A DNA stretch of 64,000 nt. Origin: Gluconacetobacter aggeris (GTDB lineage Bacteria > Pseudomonadota > Alphaproteobacteria > Acetobacterales > Acetobacteraceae). The notes beneath the pieces are model-generated. The model made no database searches, was not told the origin of the DNA, and saw nothing but the letters and a program-made list of their open reading frames with translations. Positions within the stretch are counted from its first letter, which is position 1. Each line of letters opens with the position of its first letter. Position numbers and translations under genes: made by a program. Positions 35,972 to 45,291 of the stretch are shown here, piece by piece. The stretch covers positions 248,001-312,000 of the forward strand of contig NZ_JABEQD010000004.1 of NCBI RefSeq assembly GCF_014174395.1, given 5' to 3'.

Positions 35972-37075
35972 ATGCCCGAGCTGCTTCGGACCCTTCTGGC
36001 CTTTGCCCTCGTTTTGGGTGTCTTGGTCTTCATTCACGAACTGGGCCACTATCTGGCTGCCCGCTGGCGGGGAGTGCATGTCGAAGTCTTCTCGATCGGC
36101 TTCGGGCGGCCCCTGCTGCGCTGGCACGACCGGGTGGGAACCGAATGGCGGCTTTGTCCCGTTCCGCTAGGTGGATACGTTAAGCCGCACGGATTCGAAG
36201 GGCCGGAAGAAGCGACGCCGGAACAGGTGGCCGCTTGGCTGCCGGGGCGCACCTTTCATGACAAGCCGGTATTGTCGCGGGCGATCGTGATTGCCGCTGG
36301 ACCGGTGTTCAATTTTCTTCTGGCCATCGTCCTGTTCGCCGGCTTGTTCATGGCGACGGGGCGGCCGGAGATTCGCAATGTCGTGGGGCAGGTCATGCCG
36401 GGCAGTGCGGCTGAGGCGGCCGGGGTGAAGCCGGAGGACATGATTGTACGTATAGGCACTCATGCGGTCTCTGGCGTCGCAGATATCCAGGCCCGCATCA
36501 CCGCGGAGCCAGGTGCGCACACCGAACTGGGCGTCCGGCGAGGCGATCAGGTGGTGACGTTGCCGGTGACCGTCGGAATTGTGACGGACAAGAACGGCGG
36601 TCGGACCGGCCAGCTTGGAGTGATGTTCACCGCGACGATCGGCAAGCCGATGGCGCCACTGGCGGCGCTTGGTGCTGCCGTACAGGAGACGTGGCGCCTG
36701 ACGGTTCAGACGCTGGATGGGCTGTGGCAGATGCTGACTGGCCAGCATAGCGCGAAGGATCTCGGTGGACCGCTGCGCATCGCGCAGATGTCGGGGCAGG
36801 TCGCGCAATATGGGGTGGCGAGCCTAGTGTCGTTCATGGCGCTCTTATCGGTCAATCTGGGTCTGATCAACCTGTTCCCGATTCCCGTGCTGGATGGCGG
36901 GAGACTGGTGTTCTACGGGCTGGAGGCTCTGCTCGGCCGCCCGGTTTCGCGCCGGGTGCGCGATATCAGTTTCCAGGCGGGGTTTGCGGTCATCGCGGGA
37001 TTGTTTCTGTTTTCCACATTTAATGATTTGTCCCATTTCGGCCTGTTTCGCTGGGTTGCGTCGCTGAGCGGTTGA
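35972..37075 (+). CDS. rseP: RIP-type zinc metalloprotease RseP
   Basis: Intramembrane site-2 protease that cuts anti-sigma factors and signal-peptide remnants. The 367-residue protein has HELGH near residue 25 in the first helix, with zinc-binding His residues and catalytic Glu. A PDZ domain follows (VGQVMPGSAAEAAGVKPEDMI, about residues 130-200), and NLFPIPVLDGGRLVFY near 308 supplies the third ligand Asp. It lies between dxr and bamA as in most proteobacteria, tying envelope stress control to outer-membrane assembly. Confidence 0.95.
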   Translation: MPELLRTLLAFALVLGVLVFIHELGHYLAARWRGVHVEVFSIGFGRPLLRWHDRVGTEWRLCPVPLGGYVKPHGFEGPEEATPEQVAAWLPGRTFHDKPVLSRAIVIAAGPVFNFLLAIVLFAGLFMATGRPEIRNVVGQVMPGSAAEAAGVKPEDMIVRIGTHAVSGVADIQARITAEPGAHTELGVRRGDQVVTLPVTVGIVTDKNGGRTGQLGVMFTATIGKPMAPLAALGAAVQETWRLTVQTLDGLWQMLTGQHSAKDLGGPLRIAQMSGQVAQYGVASLVSFMALLSVNLGLINLFPIPVLDGGRLVFYGLEALLGRPVSRRVRDISFQAGFAVIAGLFLFSTFNDLSHFGLFRWVASLSG

Positions 37076-37229
37076 CGCTTCTGCATGTTGCGGCATGCGG
37101 GCGCTTGCGCGAGGGGGGGGATTTCGGATACGTCCGCCAAGCGGATATGATCGATCTCGTGCCCGGCGACTCTGTTCGCATGGCGTGGTGTCGGGGGCCG
37201 CGGAGCGTCTGGTTTGGGGGAAACCGAAT

Positions 37230-39653
37230 TTGCCGACTAAACGTTCAACGCTTCTTGCGTCGGTTTGCCTCGTGCCGTTGTTTTTTGCCGGGACCGCCGA
37301 GGCTCGGCGCGGCGTTGCAGCGGCAGGTCATTCCTCGGCGACGCAATCGGTCCGGTCCGGTGGTGTCATCGAATCCATCCAGGTCACCGGTAACGACCGG
37401 ATCGAGACCAGTACCGTCCTGTCCTATATGGTGGTGCAGCCGGGGGACCCGTTCAATCAGGACGAGCTCGATCGTTCGCTGAAGACGCTGTACGCTACGG
37501 GTCTCTTCCGCGACGTGACGCTGCATCGTGCTGGTAACGTGCTTCAGGTGCGCCTGGCCGAGAATCCGATTGTCAATCGCATCGTCTTCGAGGGCAATCA
37601 CGCTGCGAAGGACGAGGATTTGCGCAAGGTGATTTCGCTGCGGCCGCGCGCTGTGTTCTCGACCCAGATCACAGCGGCTGATCGCCAGAAGATCTTGGAG
37701 GTATATGCAGGCAAAGCCCGCTATGCCGCGACTGTGACACCTCAGATCATCCGCTTGGCCCATAACCGGGTCGATGTGGTCTTCCTGATCAATGAAGCCC
37801 AGCAGACGCTGATCCACAAGATCTCATTCGTCGGCAACAAGGCGTTCAGCGAGGCCCGACTGGCACAGGTCATTTCGTCGAAAGAAACGGCTTGGTACCG
37901 ATTTTTTGCGTCTTCCGACGAATATAACCCTGAGCGTATTCGCTACGATTCGGAGCTGCTACGCCGGTTTTATCTGCGCAACGGATTCGTCGATTTCCAG
38001 GTACGCAACCAGACCGGCGAGTTGTCTCCGGACCGCAAATCCTTCTACGTGACCTTTACGGTAGACGAAGGACCACGCTACCGGCTGGGCAAGGTGAATA
38101 TCCGTTCGTCACTGAAACATGTCAGCGCGGCGTCGATGCGCAAATATATCGAGTTGTTCGCGAATCAGTGGTACGACGGCAGCGCGGTGCAGCATAACGC
38201 GACCGACATGCAGGAAATTCTGCAGGGCCAGGGTTATCCGTTCGCCATGGTGCGGCCTGAAATCGCCCGAAACCCCGAACGTCACGTTGTGGACCTGCTG
38301 TTCGATGTCAGCGAAGGGCCGCGCGCTTATGTCGAGCGGATCGACATCAACGGCAACACGATCACGCAGGATGCAGTGATTCGTCGCCAACTCCCAATGT
38401 CTGAAGGCGACCCGTACACGCCCACCGAACGGAAATACGCCAAGGCGATCCTGCAGGATCTTGGCTTCTTCAGCACCGTTTCGGTTGATCAGACCACCGG
38501 CTCCGCCCCGGACCGGACGAACGTGGCGATCAATGTTGTTGAGAAGCCGACAGGTGAATTCTCGCTGGGCGGCGGCTATTCGACCGATGTGGGTATTCTG
38601 GGCAATATCGGCCTGAAGCAGCATAATCTGTTGGGGTCGGGCGTCGATGCCGGTATTTCGGGCACGATGGCATATTACCAAAGGCAGGCGGATATATCAG
38701 TCAGTGATCCGTATTTCCTTAACCGCAACCTGGTGGCCGGCGTCGACCTGTTCGTCATCGAGAACAACTACCAGACCTATCAGAACTATTCGGAGGGGCG
38801 GTACGGCATCACGTTACGAATGGGGTATGCCTATACCAACCGTCTGTCCCAATCGTGGAGCTACACGCTGACGGATCGTCATGTCGACAATGCTTATAGC
38901 GACGCGTCGTGGTATGTTCTGGATCAGACTGGCTGGTCGTTACTCTCGCAGCTCAGCACCACCCTGACCTACGACACGCGTGACAACCGGATGCAGCCGC
39001 ATAGCGGCTACGTGGTGCGGCTCGGCGGTGATTTCGCCGGTCTGGGCGGCAATGAACGTTACGTGCGCGGCAAGGTGGATCTCGGCTACTATATTCCGAT
39101 GGATGACCTGACGGGCAACCATGATTGGACGCTGGCACTAACGGCTGGCGCGGGTGAGATCGCCAACTGGGGTGGCGGCCGCAGCGACATCATCGATAAC
39201 TTCTATCTGGGCGGTAACACGCTGCGCGGTTTTCTGGACGGTGGTGCCGGGCCGCGCAGCATGGGTATCCCTGCTTATACGTGGAACGGCCAGTCCTATG
39301 CGATGCATTCGCAGGAGGATTTCATCGGCGGCCGCTTCCTCTACACCGCCTCGGCTACCCTTAATTTCCCGATGCCGTTCGGGGCCGATATGGGGATTCG
39401 CGGCCGCTATTTCGTTGATATGGGTGGACTGGACGGGTTGCGTGTATCGCGGCGCTATACATCCTATCCGCAGGACATGCCCCGTTACACGCCGGTTTAT
39501 GGCGACACATTGACGCCCCGCGTCAGTACCGGTGTCGGGTTTGCGTGGAAGAGCCCGTTCGGCCTGATCAATATCGACCTTGGTATTCCGGTCCTGAAGC
39601 AGAAGCATGACCGGACCCAATTGTTCCGCTTCGGCTTCGGCCAGCAATTCTGA
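37230..39653 (+). CDS. bamA: Outer membrane protein assembly factor BamA
   Basis: BamA inserts beta-barrel proteins into the outer membrane. The open frame begins at 37095, but the TTG at 37230 (GGGGGA about 8 bases upstream) gives a convincing signal peptide (TLLASVCLVPLFFAGTAEA) and 807 residues. Five POTRA repeats follow; the first starts VIESIQVTGNDRIE and the last is near YVERIDINGNTIT. The C-terminal barrel includes GRYFVDMGGLDGL and ends in Phe, as expected (LFRFGFGQQF). Start codon uncertain. Confidence 0.94.
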   Translation: MPTKRSTLLASVCLVPLFFAGTAEARRGVAAAGHSSATQSVRSGGVIESIQVTGNDRIETSTVLSYMVVQPGDPFNQDELDRSLKTLYATGLFRDVTLHRAGNVLQVRLAENPIVNRIVFEGNHAAKDEDLRKVISLRPRAVFSTQITAADRQKILEVYAGKARYAATVTPQIIRLAHNRVDVVFLINEAQQTLIHKISFVGNKAFSEARLAQVISSKETAWYRFFASSDEYNPERIRYDSELLRRFYLRNGFVDFQVRNQTGELSPDRKSFYVTFTVDEGPRYRLGKVNIRSSLKHVSAASMRKYIELFANQWYDGSAVQHNATDMQEILQGQGYPFAMVRPEIARNPERHVVDLLFDVSEGPRAYVERIDINGNTITQDAVIRRQLPMSEGDPYTPTERKYAKAILQDLGFFSTVSVDQTTGSAPDRTNVAINVVEKPTGEFSLGGGYSTDVGILGNIGLKQHNLLGSGVDAGISGTMAYYQRQADISVSDPYFLNRNLVAGVDLFVIENNYQTYQNYSEGRYGITLRMGYAYTNRLSQSWSYTLTDRHVDNAYSDASWYVLDQTGWSLLSQLSTTLTYDTRDNRMQPHSGYVVRLGGDFAGLGGNERYVRGKVDLGYYIPMDDLTGNHDWTLALTAGAGEIANWGGGRSDIIDNFYLGGNTLRGFLDGGAGPRSMGIPAYTWNGQSYAMHSQEDFIGGRFLYTASATLNFPMPFGADMGIRGRYFVDMGGLDGLRVSRRYTSYPQDMPRYTPVYGDTLTPRVSTGVGFAWKSPFGLINIDLGIPVLKQKHDRTQLFRFGFGQQF

Positions 39654-39660
39654 GGTGACA

Positions 39661-40560
39661 ATGCTTCGTTCACGTGGCGTATCCGCTTTGGTCGCGGCCG
39701 TCGTGCTGTCATGCGCCGGCACCTCCTGCGTTCCGGCCTGGGCGCAGGGAGCCGCACCTGCCGGCGGAAATGCAGGCTGGTTCGTGCCCAAGACCGCCCA
39801 GCCGGCGCCGGCGGCTTCCGCCCCCCGTGGCCCGGCGCGCACGGCCCCCGTTTCTATGCCCGCGGCTCCCGCCGATGGCGATGAGACCCAGTCGCAGACC
39901 CCGCCTGTGCTGCCGCTGCCGCCCGTCCCACCGTCGCCCGATATTCCGCGCGGCGTCGCCCCGCCGGTGCCGGTGATTGGTGTGATCAGCGTGCCTGACG
40001 TGATGCGTCTGTCGACTGCAGCGCAGCAGGCCGAGCGTGTGTTGGGCGGCCGGCGCGACGAACTGGCGCGCGACGCGCAGAAGGAGCAGGCTGGCTGGCG
40101 GGACGAGCAGCAGAAGCTGCAGGCCCAGGCGAAAAATATGGCCTCGGACCAAATCCAGCAACGTGAGCGCCACTTGCAGGAGCGCGTGATCAGCGCCCAG
40201 CGCGACTTCCGCAACCGCAACCGGATCGTCCAGGAAGCGGCCCAGGTCTCGCTGGGGCAGATCGAGCGCGAGTTAGTTCAGATCATCCGTCAGGTTGCGA
40301 GCAGCCGGGGGATGAACCTGGTTCTGCATCGTGAACAGGTGGCCTTGAGCCAGGATGGGCTGGACATCACCCAGCAGGTCGCCGACCAGTTGAACAAGGT
40401 GCTGCCGACGGTGTTCATCCCGGCGGCGAATGTCGATCCCGAAGTGCTGGCGAAGTCGGGCACGATGCCGACCACTGCCGATGTCGAACGCCAGCAGCAG
40501 GAAGCTCCCGCCCCGGTGGTGGCGCCTGCGGCGGCCGCCCCCGCGGCGGCGCATCACTGA
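39661..40560 (+). CDS. OmpH/Skp-family periplasmic chaperone
   Basis: From the ATG at 39661 the product has 299 residues, longer than E. coli Skp (161). A signal peptide (VSALVAAVVLSCAGTSCVPAWAQG) is followed by a Pro/Ala-rich linker of about 85 residues, then the OmpH domain from IGVISVPDVMRLS. Its helical arms are charged (ERVLGGRRDELARDAQKEQ onward, coiled-coil-like). A Pro/Ala/Gln tail ends it. Skp escorts unfolded outer-membrane proteins to BamA, encoded just upstream. lpxD follows 16 bases downstream. Confidence 0.88.
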   Translation: MLRSRGVSALVAAVVLSCAGTSCVPAWAQGAAPAGGNAGWFVPKTAQPAPAASAPRGPARTAPVSMPAAPADGDETQSQTPPVLPLPPVPPSPDIPRGVAPPVPVIGVISVPDVMRLSTAAQQAERVLGGRRDELARDAQKEQAGWRDEQQKLQAQAKNMASDQIQQRERHLQERVISAQRDFRNRNRIVQEAAQVSLGQIERELVQIIRQVASSRGMNLVLHREQVALSQDGLDITQQVADQLNKVLPTVFIPAANVDPEVLAKSGTMPTTADVERQQQEAPAPVVAPAAAAPAAAHH

Positions 40561-40576
40561 GCGGGAGCGGCACGCG

Positions 40577-41650
40577 ATGGAAGGGCAGGTCGGCATCGCC
40601 CTGCCGGGTGACGGACGGTTCTTCGAGCGGAGCGGCCCGTTTCCGCTCCAGAAGCTTGTGGAATGCGCCGGCGCGCGAACCGTGGGGGATGAGGGCTCCG
40701 ATCCAGACACGCTATATGCTGGCATAGCACCGCTGCAATCCGCCGGCCCGCAGGATGTCAGTTTTCTGGACAACCGGCGCTATGCGCCGTTGCTGGAGCA
40801 GACTCGGGCTGGCGTAGTACTTCTGGCCCCCGCTTTCGTTGATCGGCTTCCCAAAGGGACGATCGGTTTGGTCTGCCAGACGCCCTATCTGGCCTGGGCG
40901 CGGGTGGCCAGCCTGTTCCATCCGTTGCCGGCCGTGGTGCCGGGCATTCATCCGACCGCCCTAATTGGTGTGGACGCCGTCATTGATCCTTCGGCGCAAA
41001 TCGGTCCCTTTGTGGTGATCGGGGCGAGGGCGTTCGTCGGGGCGGGAACCCGCATCGATTCGCATGCGGTGATAGGCGACGGGGTGCAGGTCGGTGCACG
41101 TTGCCGGATCGGCGCTCAGGCTTGCGTGTCGCACGCTCTTCTTGGCGATCGAGTGACGCTGCTAGCCGGAGTGCGGGTTGGTCAGGAAGGGTTTGGGTTC
41201 GCAGTCGGCCCCGACGGTTTCGAGACCGTTCCCCAACTGGGACGTGTGATTCTGGAGGATGGGGTGGAAGTTGGGGCGAACTCCACTATCGACCGGGGAT
41301 CGTCACAGGACACTGTGATCGGCGCGGGCTCGCGGCTCGACAATCTGGTGCAGATTGGCCATAATGTTCGCTTGGGGCGCTGTTGTATCGTGGTTTCCCA
41401 GGCTGGGATATCAGGGTCTACGGAACTTGGCGATTTCGTTACCGTTGCTGCCCAAGCCGGCCTGATCGGCCATATTCGTATTGGCGCCAAGGCCCGGATC
41501 GGGGCGCAATGTGGCGTGATGTCGGATGTGGATGCGGGGGCTGATGTGATCGGCAGTCCTGCGATGCCATTCCGGGAATTCTTCCGGAATGTGGCGGTGT
41601 TGCGGCGTCTGGCAAAAAAGGCGCCGCGCGAGGGAGGAGGCGAGGCCTGA
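40577..41650 (+). CDS. lpxD: UDP-3-O-(3-hydroxymyristoyl)glucosamine N-acyltransferase
   Basis: LpxD adds the second hydroxyacyl chain in lipid A synthesis. The ATG at 40577 gives 357 residues. The N-terminal uridine-binding domain (LYAGIAPLQSAGPQDVSFLD) is followed by a left-handed beta-helix of hexapeptide repeats, starting IHPTALIGVDAVIDPSAQIG. The catalytic His lies in LDNLVQIGHNVRLG near residue 260. The order lpxD-fabZ-lpxA is conserved. Confidence 0.95.
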   Translation: MEGQVGIALPGDGRFFERSGPFPLQKLVECAGARTVGDEGSDPDTLYAGIAPLQSAGPQDVSFLDNRRYAPLLEQTRAGVVLLAPAFVDRLPKGTIGLVCQTPYLAWARVASLFHPLPAVVPGIHPTALIGVDAVIDPSAQIGPFVVIGARAFVGAGTRIDSHAVIGDGVQVGARCRIGAQACVSHALLGDRVTLLAGVRVGQEGFGFAVGPDGFETVPQLGRVILEDGVEVGANSTIDRGSSQDTVIGAGSRLDNLVQIGHNVRLGRCCIVVSQAGISGSTELGDFVTVAAQAGLIGHIRIGAKARIGAQCGVMSDVDAGADVIGSPAMPFREFFRNVAVLRRLAKKAPREGGGEA

Positions 41651-41742
41651 GACAGCAGGCCCCCGGAATTTAACCGGGACAGGTGGGTGCTCGTATGAAA
41701 AGGCGCGTGGACCTGCAGTCCTGAGCAAAATGGTCGGACGAC

Positions 41743-42228
41743 GTGAATAAAGAAGTAGAGGTTCCCTCGGTGGGCGACAGCCCGACCAGTATCGAATCGA
41801 TTGACGTGATGCGGATCATGGAGGCGATTCCTCATCGCTATCCGTTCCTGCTGATCGACCGAATGGTCGATATCGTGCTAGGGTCTTCGGCGGTCGGCAT
41901 CAAGAACGTCACGGCCAGTGAACCGCATTTCCAGGGGCATTTTCCGTCCCGCCCCGTAATGCCCGGCGTGCTGATCATCGAGGCGATGGCGCAGACAGCG
42001 GCGACTTTGGTCGTGCTGACTCTCGGGACGGCTTTCGAGGGCAAGCTGGTCTATTTCATGACCATCGACGGAGCCAAGTTCCGGCGCCCGGTGGAACCTG
42101 GGGATCAGCTACGAATCCATGTCGAGAAGGAGCGCAGCCGCGCTAATGTCTGGAAATTCAAGGGTGTTGCGCGTGTGGACGGCGTGTCTGTGGCCGAGGC
42201 GACGTTCAGCGCGATGATCATGGGCTGA
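41743..42228 (+). CDS. fabZ: 3-hydroxyacyl-[acyl-carrier-protein] dehydratase FabZ
   Basis: FabZ dehydrates 3-hydroxyacyl-ACP and competes with LpxA/LpxD for substrate. The 161-residue product starts with GTG and has the hot-dog fold signature: [15 protein letters not shown] (catalytic His), then [22 protein letters not shown] (in two parts; catalytic Glu). A small hairpin precedes it in the 92-base gap after lpxD. Confidence 0.96.
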   Translation: MNKEVEVPSVGDSPTSIESIDVMRIMEAIPHRYPFLLIDRMVDIVLGSSAVGIKNVTASEPHFQGHFPSRPVMPGVLIIEAMAQTAATLVVLTLGTAFEGKLVYFMTIDGAKFRRPVEPGDQLRIHVEKERSRANVWKFKGVARVDGVSVAEATFSAMIMG

Positions 42229-42309
42229 AGCCGCCCCAGAATCGGATTGAAACGTTCTGTTGCGGGACGGCAGTTCCTCGTCAGCGAAAAATGCGATATC
42301 TGGTATGAG

Positions 42310-42340
42310 GCCGCAGCGACCCCAGAGGGGTTGCTGCGGC
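42310..42340 (+). promoter_or_regulatory. Long hairpin between fabZ and lpxA
   Basis: A 14-bp stem, GCCGCAGCGACCCC against GGGGTTGCTGCGGC with one G-U wobble and loop AGA, lies 60 bases before the lpxA start. There is no T-tract. It could be an attenuator or an mRNA-processing site that uncouples fabZ from lpxA levels. Confidence 0.6.
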
Positions 42341-42399
42341 ATGTGTGAATACCGGCATGCAAACGGTTCCGGCGTTGGGCCCAGCCATGGGAGAGCATA

Positions 42400-43272
42400 T
42401 TGACCGATTTGGCACAGATGGACTCCGTAAGCCGGGCCCCTGAGATTCATCCCTCTTCGATCGTCGCCGACGGGGCCCGGATCGGACAAGGGGTCCGGAT
42501 TGGTCCCTGGTGCTCGATCGGTCCCGACGTGGTGATCGAGGATGGCGTCCACCTGATCGCCAACGTGATCGTCGAAGGTCATACGCGGATCGGCGCGGGC
42601 GTCGTCTGCTATCCTTTTACAACGATCGGCATGGCGCCCCAGGACCTGAAATACAGGGGTGAGCCCACGCGTTGCAACATTGGGGCGCGGACGGTGATAC
42701 GCGAGCATGTGACGATCCATCGCGGCACGGCGACTGGCAGCGGCGTGACGCGGGTGGGTGATGATTGCCTGATCATGGCGAATTCTCACATTGCGCATGA
42801 TTGTACGCTGGGGAACAGTGTGATCATCGTGAATAACGTCGTTATGGGTGGCCATGTCACGATCGACGATCAAGCGCGGATCATGGGAGCGGCGGCGCTG
42901 CATCAGTTCGTGCGAATCGGCCGCGCGGCGCTGGTCGGTGGCGTGTGTGGCGTCGAGGCGGATGTTATCCCCTATGGCAGCGTACTGGGAAATCGTGCCC
43001 GGCTGGTGGGGCTGCATTGGATCTGGCTGAAGCGCAATGGCGTGCAGGCCGCTGAGATGCATCGCCTGCGCCGCGCGTTCCGTGCCCTTTATCCTCGTAC
43101 GATGGAAGAGGAATCGACCGCGTTCAGCAGACGTTTGGCCGCGGTGCGGGCGGAATATGGCGATGAGCCTAAGGTGGCCGAGATCTTGGCCTTCATCGAG
43201 GCCTCTAGCCATCGCGGGCTGGTGCGCGTGGCTGGCGGTGGCGCGGCATCGATCGAATCGGACGGTGTCTAG
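42400..43272 (+). CDS. lpxA: UDP-N-acetylglucosamine acyltransferase
   Basis: LpxA carries out the first step of lipid A synthesis. The TTG at 42400 has GGGAG at 7-8 bases; the ATG at 42418 is an alternative without a good ribosome-binding site. The 290-residue protein is a hexapeptide beta-helix starting IHPSSIVADGARIG, with LIMANSHIAHDCTLGN near residue 125 (catalytic His) and MGAAALHQFVRIG. The helical C-terminal domain starts near VGLHWIWLKRNG. lpxI follows after 15 bases. Confidence 0.95.
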   Translation: MTDLAQMDSVSRAPEIHPSSIVADGARIGQGVRIGPWCSIGPDVVIEDGVHLIANVIVEGHTRIGAGVVCYPFTTIGMAPQDLKYRGEPTRCNIGARTVIREHVTIHRGTATGSGVTRVGDDCLIMANSHIAHDCTLGNSVIIVNNVVMGGHVTIDDQARIMGAAALHQFVRIGRAALVGGVCGVEADVIPYGSVLGNRARLVGLHWIWLKRNGVQAAEMHRLRRAFRALYPRTMEEESTAFSRRLAAVRAEYGDEPKVAEILAFIEASSHRGLVRVAGGGAASIESDGV

Positions 43273-43287
43273 GGGGCCGTCTTCGGT

Positions 43288-44172
43288 ATGACTGTCGGCG
43301 GCGGTCCGCGCCTAGTAGGAGATTGTGTAGGCATTCTGGCCGGTGGTGGGCCTCTGCCCGGCCAGGTGGCGCGCGCCGTTGAGGCGCTGGGGTTCCGTGT
43401 TTTTATCGTCGGGTTCCAGGATTTCGTCGAGCCGCGGGTGATCGGCTCCTGGCCTCATCGATATATCCGGCTGGCTGCTGCCGGCGAGATCCTGGCTTGT
43501 CTGCGGGCGGAAGGCTGCCGGGATCTGGTCATGATCGGACCAGTGCGCCGGCCGTCTTTTTCCGATCTGCGCCCAGACGCGGCAGGTGCACGGATCATGG
43601 CGCGAATTGGGCGTGCGCTGTTCTCGGGCGATGACGGGCTGCTGGCGGCGATCGTGCGCGTGTTGGCGGAAGAGGGATTTATTATTCACGGTGCTCATGA
43701 ATTCCTCTCCGGTTCGGTCGGGCGTTCCGGTGTTCTAGGGCAGATTCGGCCCGATACTGGAGCTCTGGCCGATATTCGGCGCGGGCAAGATGTGGTCGAG
43801 GCAATCGGGCGGCTGGATATAGGGCAGGGCTGCGTGGTGCAGGATGGGCTGGTGCTGGCCGTCGAGGCGATGGAGGGCACCGACGAGATGCTGCTGCGGG
43901 CCGGGGAATGCCGGCAACCAGGCCGGCCGGGCGGTGTTCTGGTCAAGATGCTCAAGCCCGGACAGGATCGCCGCGCCGATCTGCCGACGATCGGGCCGGA
44001 TACTGTCCGGCGCGCGGCAGAGGTCGGACTGCGTGGTATCGCCTTTCAGGCCGGTGCCACTCTGATGACCGATCCGGCGGCCTGCATTGCCGCCGCCGAT
44101 GAGGCTGGTCTGTTCCTGATCGGGATCGGTGACGGGGCGATGGGCATGCCGGCCGCCAGAACAGGAGAATGA
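43288..44172 (+). CDS. lpxI: UDP-2,3-diacylglucosamine pyrophosphatase LpxI
   Basis: LpxI (formerly DUF1009) performs the LpxH step, making lipid X, in alphaproteobacteria. The 294-residue protein has the family start [57 protein letters not shown] near residue 80, and the C-terminal domain with [20 protein letters not shown] (catalytic Asp region) and [20 protein letters not shown]. lpxB, normally next, is replaced by gloA. The 3' end overlaps the gloA start by 4 bases. Confidence 0.95.
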   Translation: MTVGGGPRLVGDCVGILAGGGPLPGQVARAVEALGFRVFIVGFQDFVEPRVIGSWPHRYIRLAAAGEILACLRAEGCRDLVMIGPVRRPSFSDLRPDAAGARIMARIGRALFSGDDGLLAAIVRVLAEEGFIIHGAHEFLSGSVGRSGVLGQIRPDTGALADIRRGQDVVEAIGRLDIGQGCVVQDGLVLAVEAMEGTDEMLLRAGECRQPGRPGGVLVKMLKPGQDRRADLPTIGPDTVRRAAEVGLRGIAFQAGATLMTDPAACIAAADEAGLFLIGIGDGAMGMPAARTGE

Positions 44173-44564
44173 CGATGGCTCTCTATCTGCACACGATGGT
44201 GCGTGTTCGCAATCTGGATGCCAGCATTGCTTTCTACAAGCTGCTGGGCATGCATGAACTGCGTCGGCGCGAAGTGCCCGAGGGCGAATATACCCTGGTC
44301 TTCATCGGCTATGCTGATAACGCGGCCGGCCATGCGGAAATCGAGCTGACCTACAATTGGGGCAAGGATGACAGCTACGAGGTCGGAACCGGATTCGGCC
44401 ATTTCGCAGTTGGTGTGCCCGACGTGGCGGCGATGGTCGAGGCTGTGCGGGCCGGTGGCGGCAAGGTGACGCGCGAGGCGGGGCCGGTGAAATTCGGCGT
44501 CACCATCATCGCCTTTGTCGAGGACCCCGATGGGTACAAGATCGAACTGATCCAGCGCCCCTGA
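44169..44564 (+). CDS. gloA: Lactoylglutathione lyase (glyoxalase I)
   Basis: GloA isomerises the methylglyoxal-glutathione adduct. The 131-residue protein has all four metal ligands: His in YLHTMVRV, Glu in [11 protein letters not shown], His in [11 protein letters not shown], and Glu in [13 protein letters not shown]. The start may be the ATG at 44169 overlapping lpxI, or the next at 44175. It closes the envelope cluster. Confidence 0.95.
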   Translation: MTMALYLHTMVRVRNLDASIAFYKLLGMHELRRREVPEGEYTLVFIGYADNAAGHAEIELTYNWGKDDSYEVGTGFGHFAVGVPDVAAMVEAVRAGGGKVTREAGPVKFGVTIIAFVEDPDGYKIELIQRP

Positions 44565-44658
44565 TCGGGTGTTTCTAAGCGCGGGCTGGCGAGAATCCGG
44601 CGTGCGTTTCCTGTGCTTCGCTGATCGCGCCCCTATGACCGTTCCCGCTGAGGCTGAG

Positions 44659-44679
44659 AACGCGCGCGCCGGGCGCGTT
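44659..44679. terminator. Hairpin between gloA and the cupin gene
   Basis: AACGCGC/GCGCGTT, a 7-bp stem with a 7-base loop, lies between converging genes. No T-tract. Possible bidirectional terminator. Confidence 0.35.
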
Positions 44680-44681
44680 GC

Positions 44682-45135
44682 TCAATATTCCGGCAATTGG
44701 CCCTTCACGGGCACCGAGGTCGGAACGCCTGGTGTTCCGGCGTAAGTGATCAGCAGGACCGTTTGCGTGTCGCCGGCCTGTCCGTGGTGGACATCGTCGA
44801 CCGATTCTCCGAACGCTTCACCGGCATGATAGACGTGCGACTTGCCGCTTTCCCGGTCGGTGATGGTCAGCGCACCTTCCAGCACATACACCGCATTGGG
44901 GATCGGGTGCTTGTGCCACGGCAGGGCCGAGTGGGCGGGAATTGTCAGCCGGATCATCGTCAGTTCCGGCTGTGCCGTCGGATAATGCGTGTAGGGCACG
45001 CCATTCCAGGAATGATCGGTCTGCCAACAGGATGTCGCGATGGCCTGAGGCCACGGTTTGGGCCATTGCCGATGGCGCGATTGCTGCGGCCGATAGAGAG
45101 GCGGCAATCAGGGCCGTGCGGATTGAGATCATCAT
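44682..45135 (-). pseudogene. Cupin-domain periplasmic protein, frameshifted
   Basis: Two overlapping minus-strand frames each hold half of one gene. The first starts at 45135 after AAGGAGGA with a signal peptide (ALIAASLSAAAIAPSAMAQ) and reads to GHRDILL. The second carries the cupin: HSWNGVPYTHYPTAQPELTM, then the metal-binding motif PWHKHPIPNAVYVLEG and HHGQAGDTQTVLLITYAG. Removing one base of the CC at 45024-45025 joins them as DILLQTDHSWNG without a gap, so a single inserted base (mutation or sequencing error) breaks the gene. Product otherwise about 150 residues, function unknown. Confidence 0.8.
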
Positions 45136-45291
45136 GGCTCGTCCTCCTTATCGGCCGAGGGTGATACAGGACGCCCATCCATGTTCATGAAAAGGTAGTT
45201 TAGGGTTGAGGCGCGTAACGGCCGCGCGTGAAGGCGGGGGTGACGGATCTATCTGACCGGATATAGTTCCTTGTCGAATAGAGGGCCGAGC

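Noticed and set aside
45136-45291. Possible cobalamin riboswitch before the ABC importer
   Set aside because: The 156-base divergent gap has no B12-box-like sequence, and half of it is the promoter and ribosome-binding region of the cupin gene.
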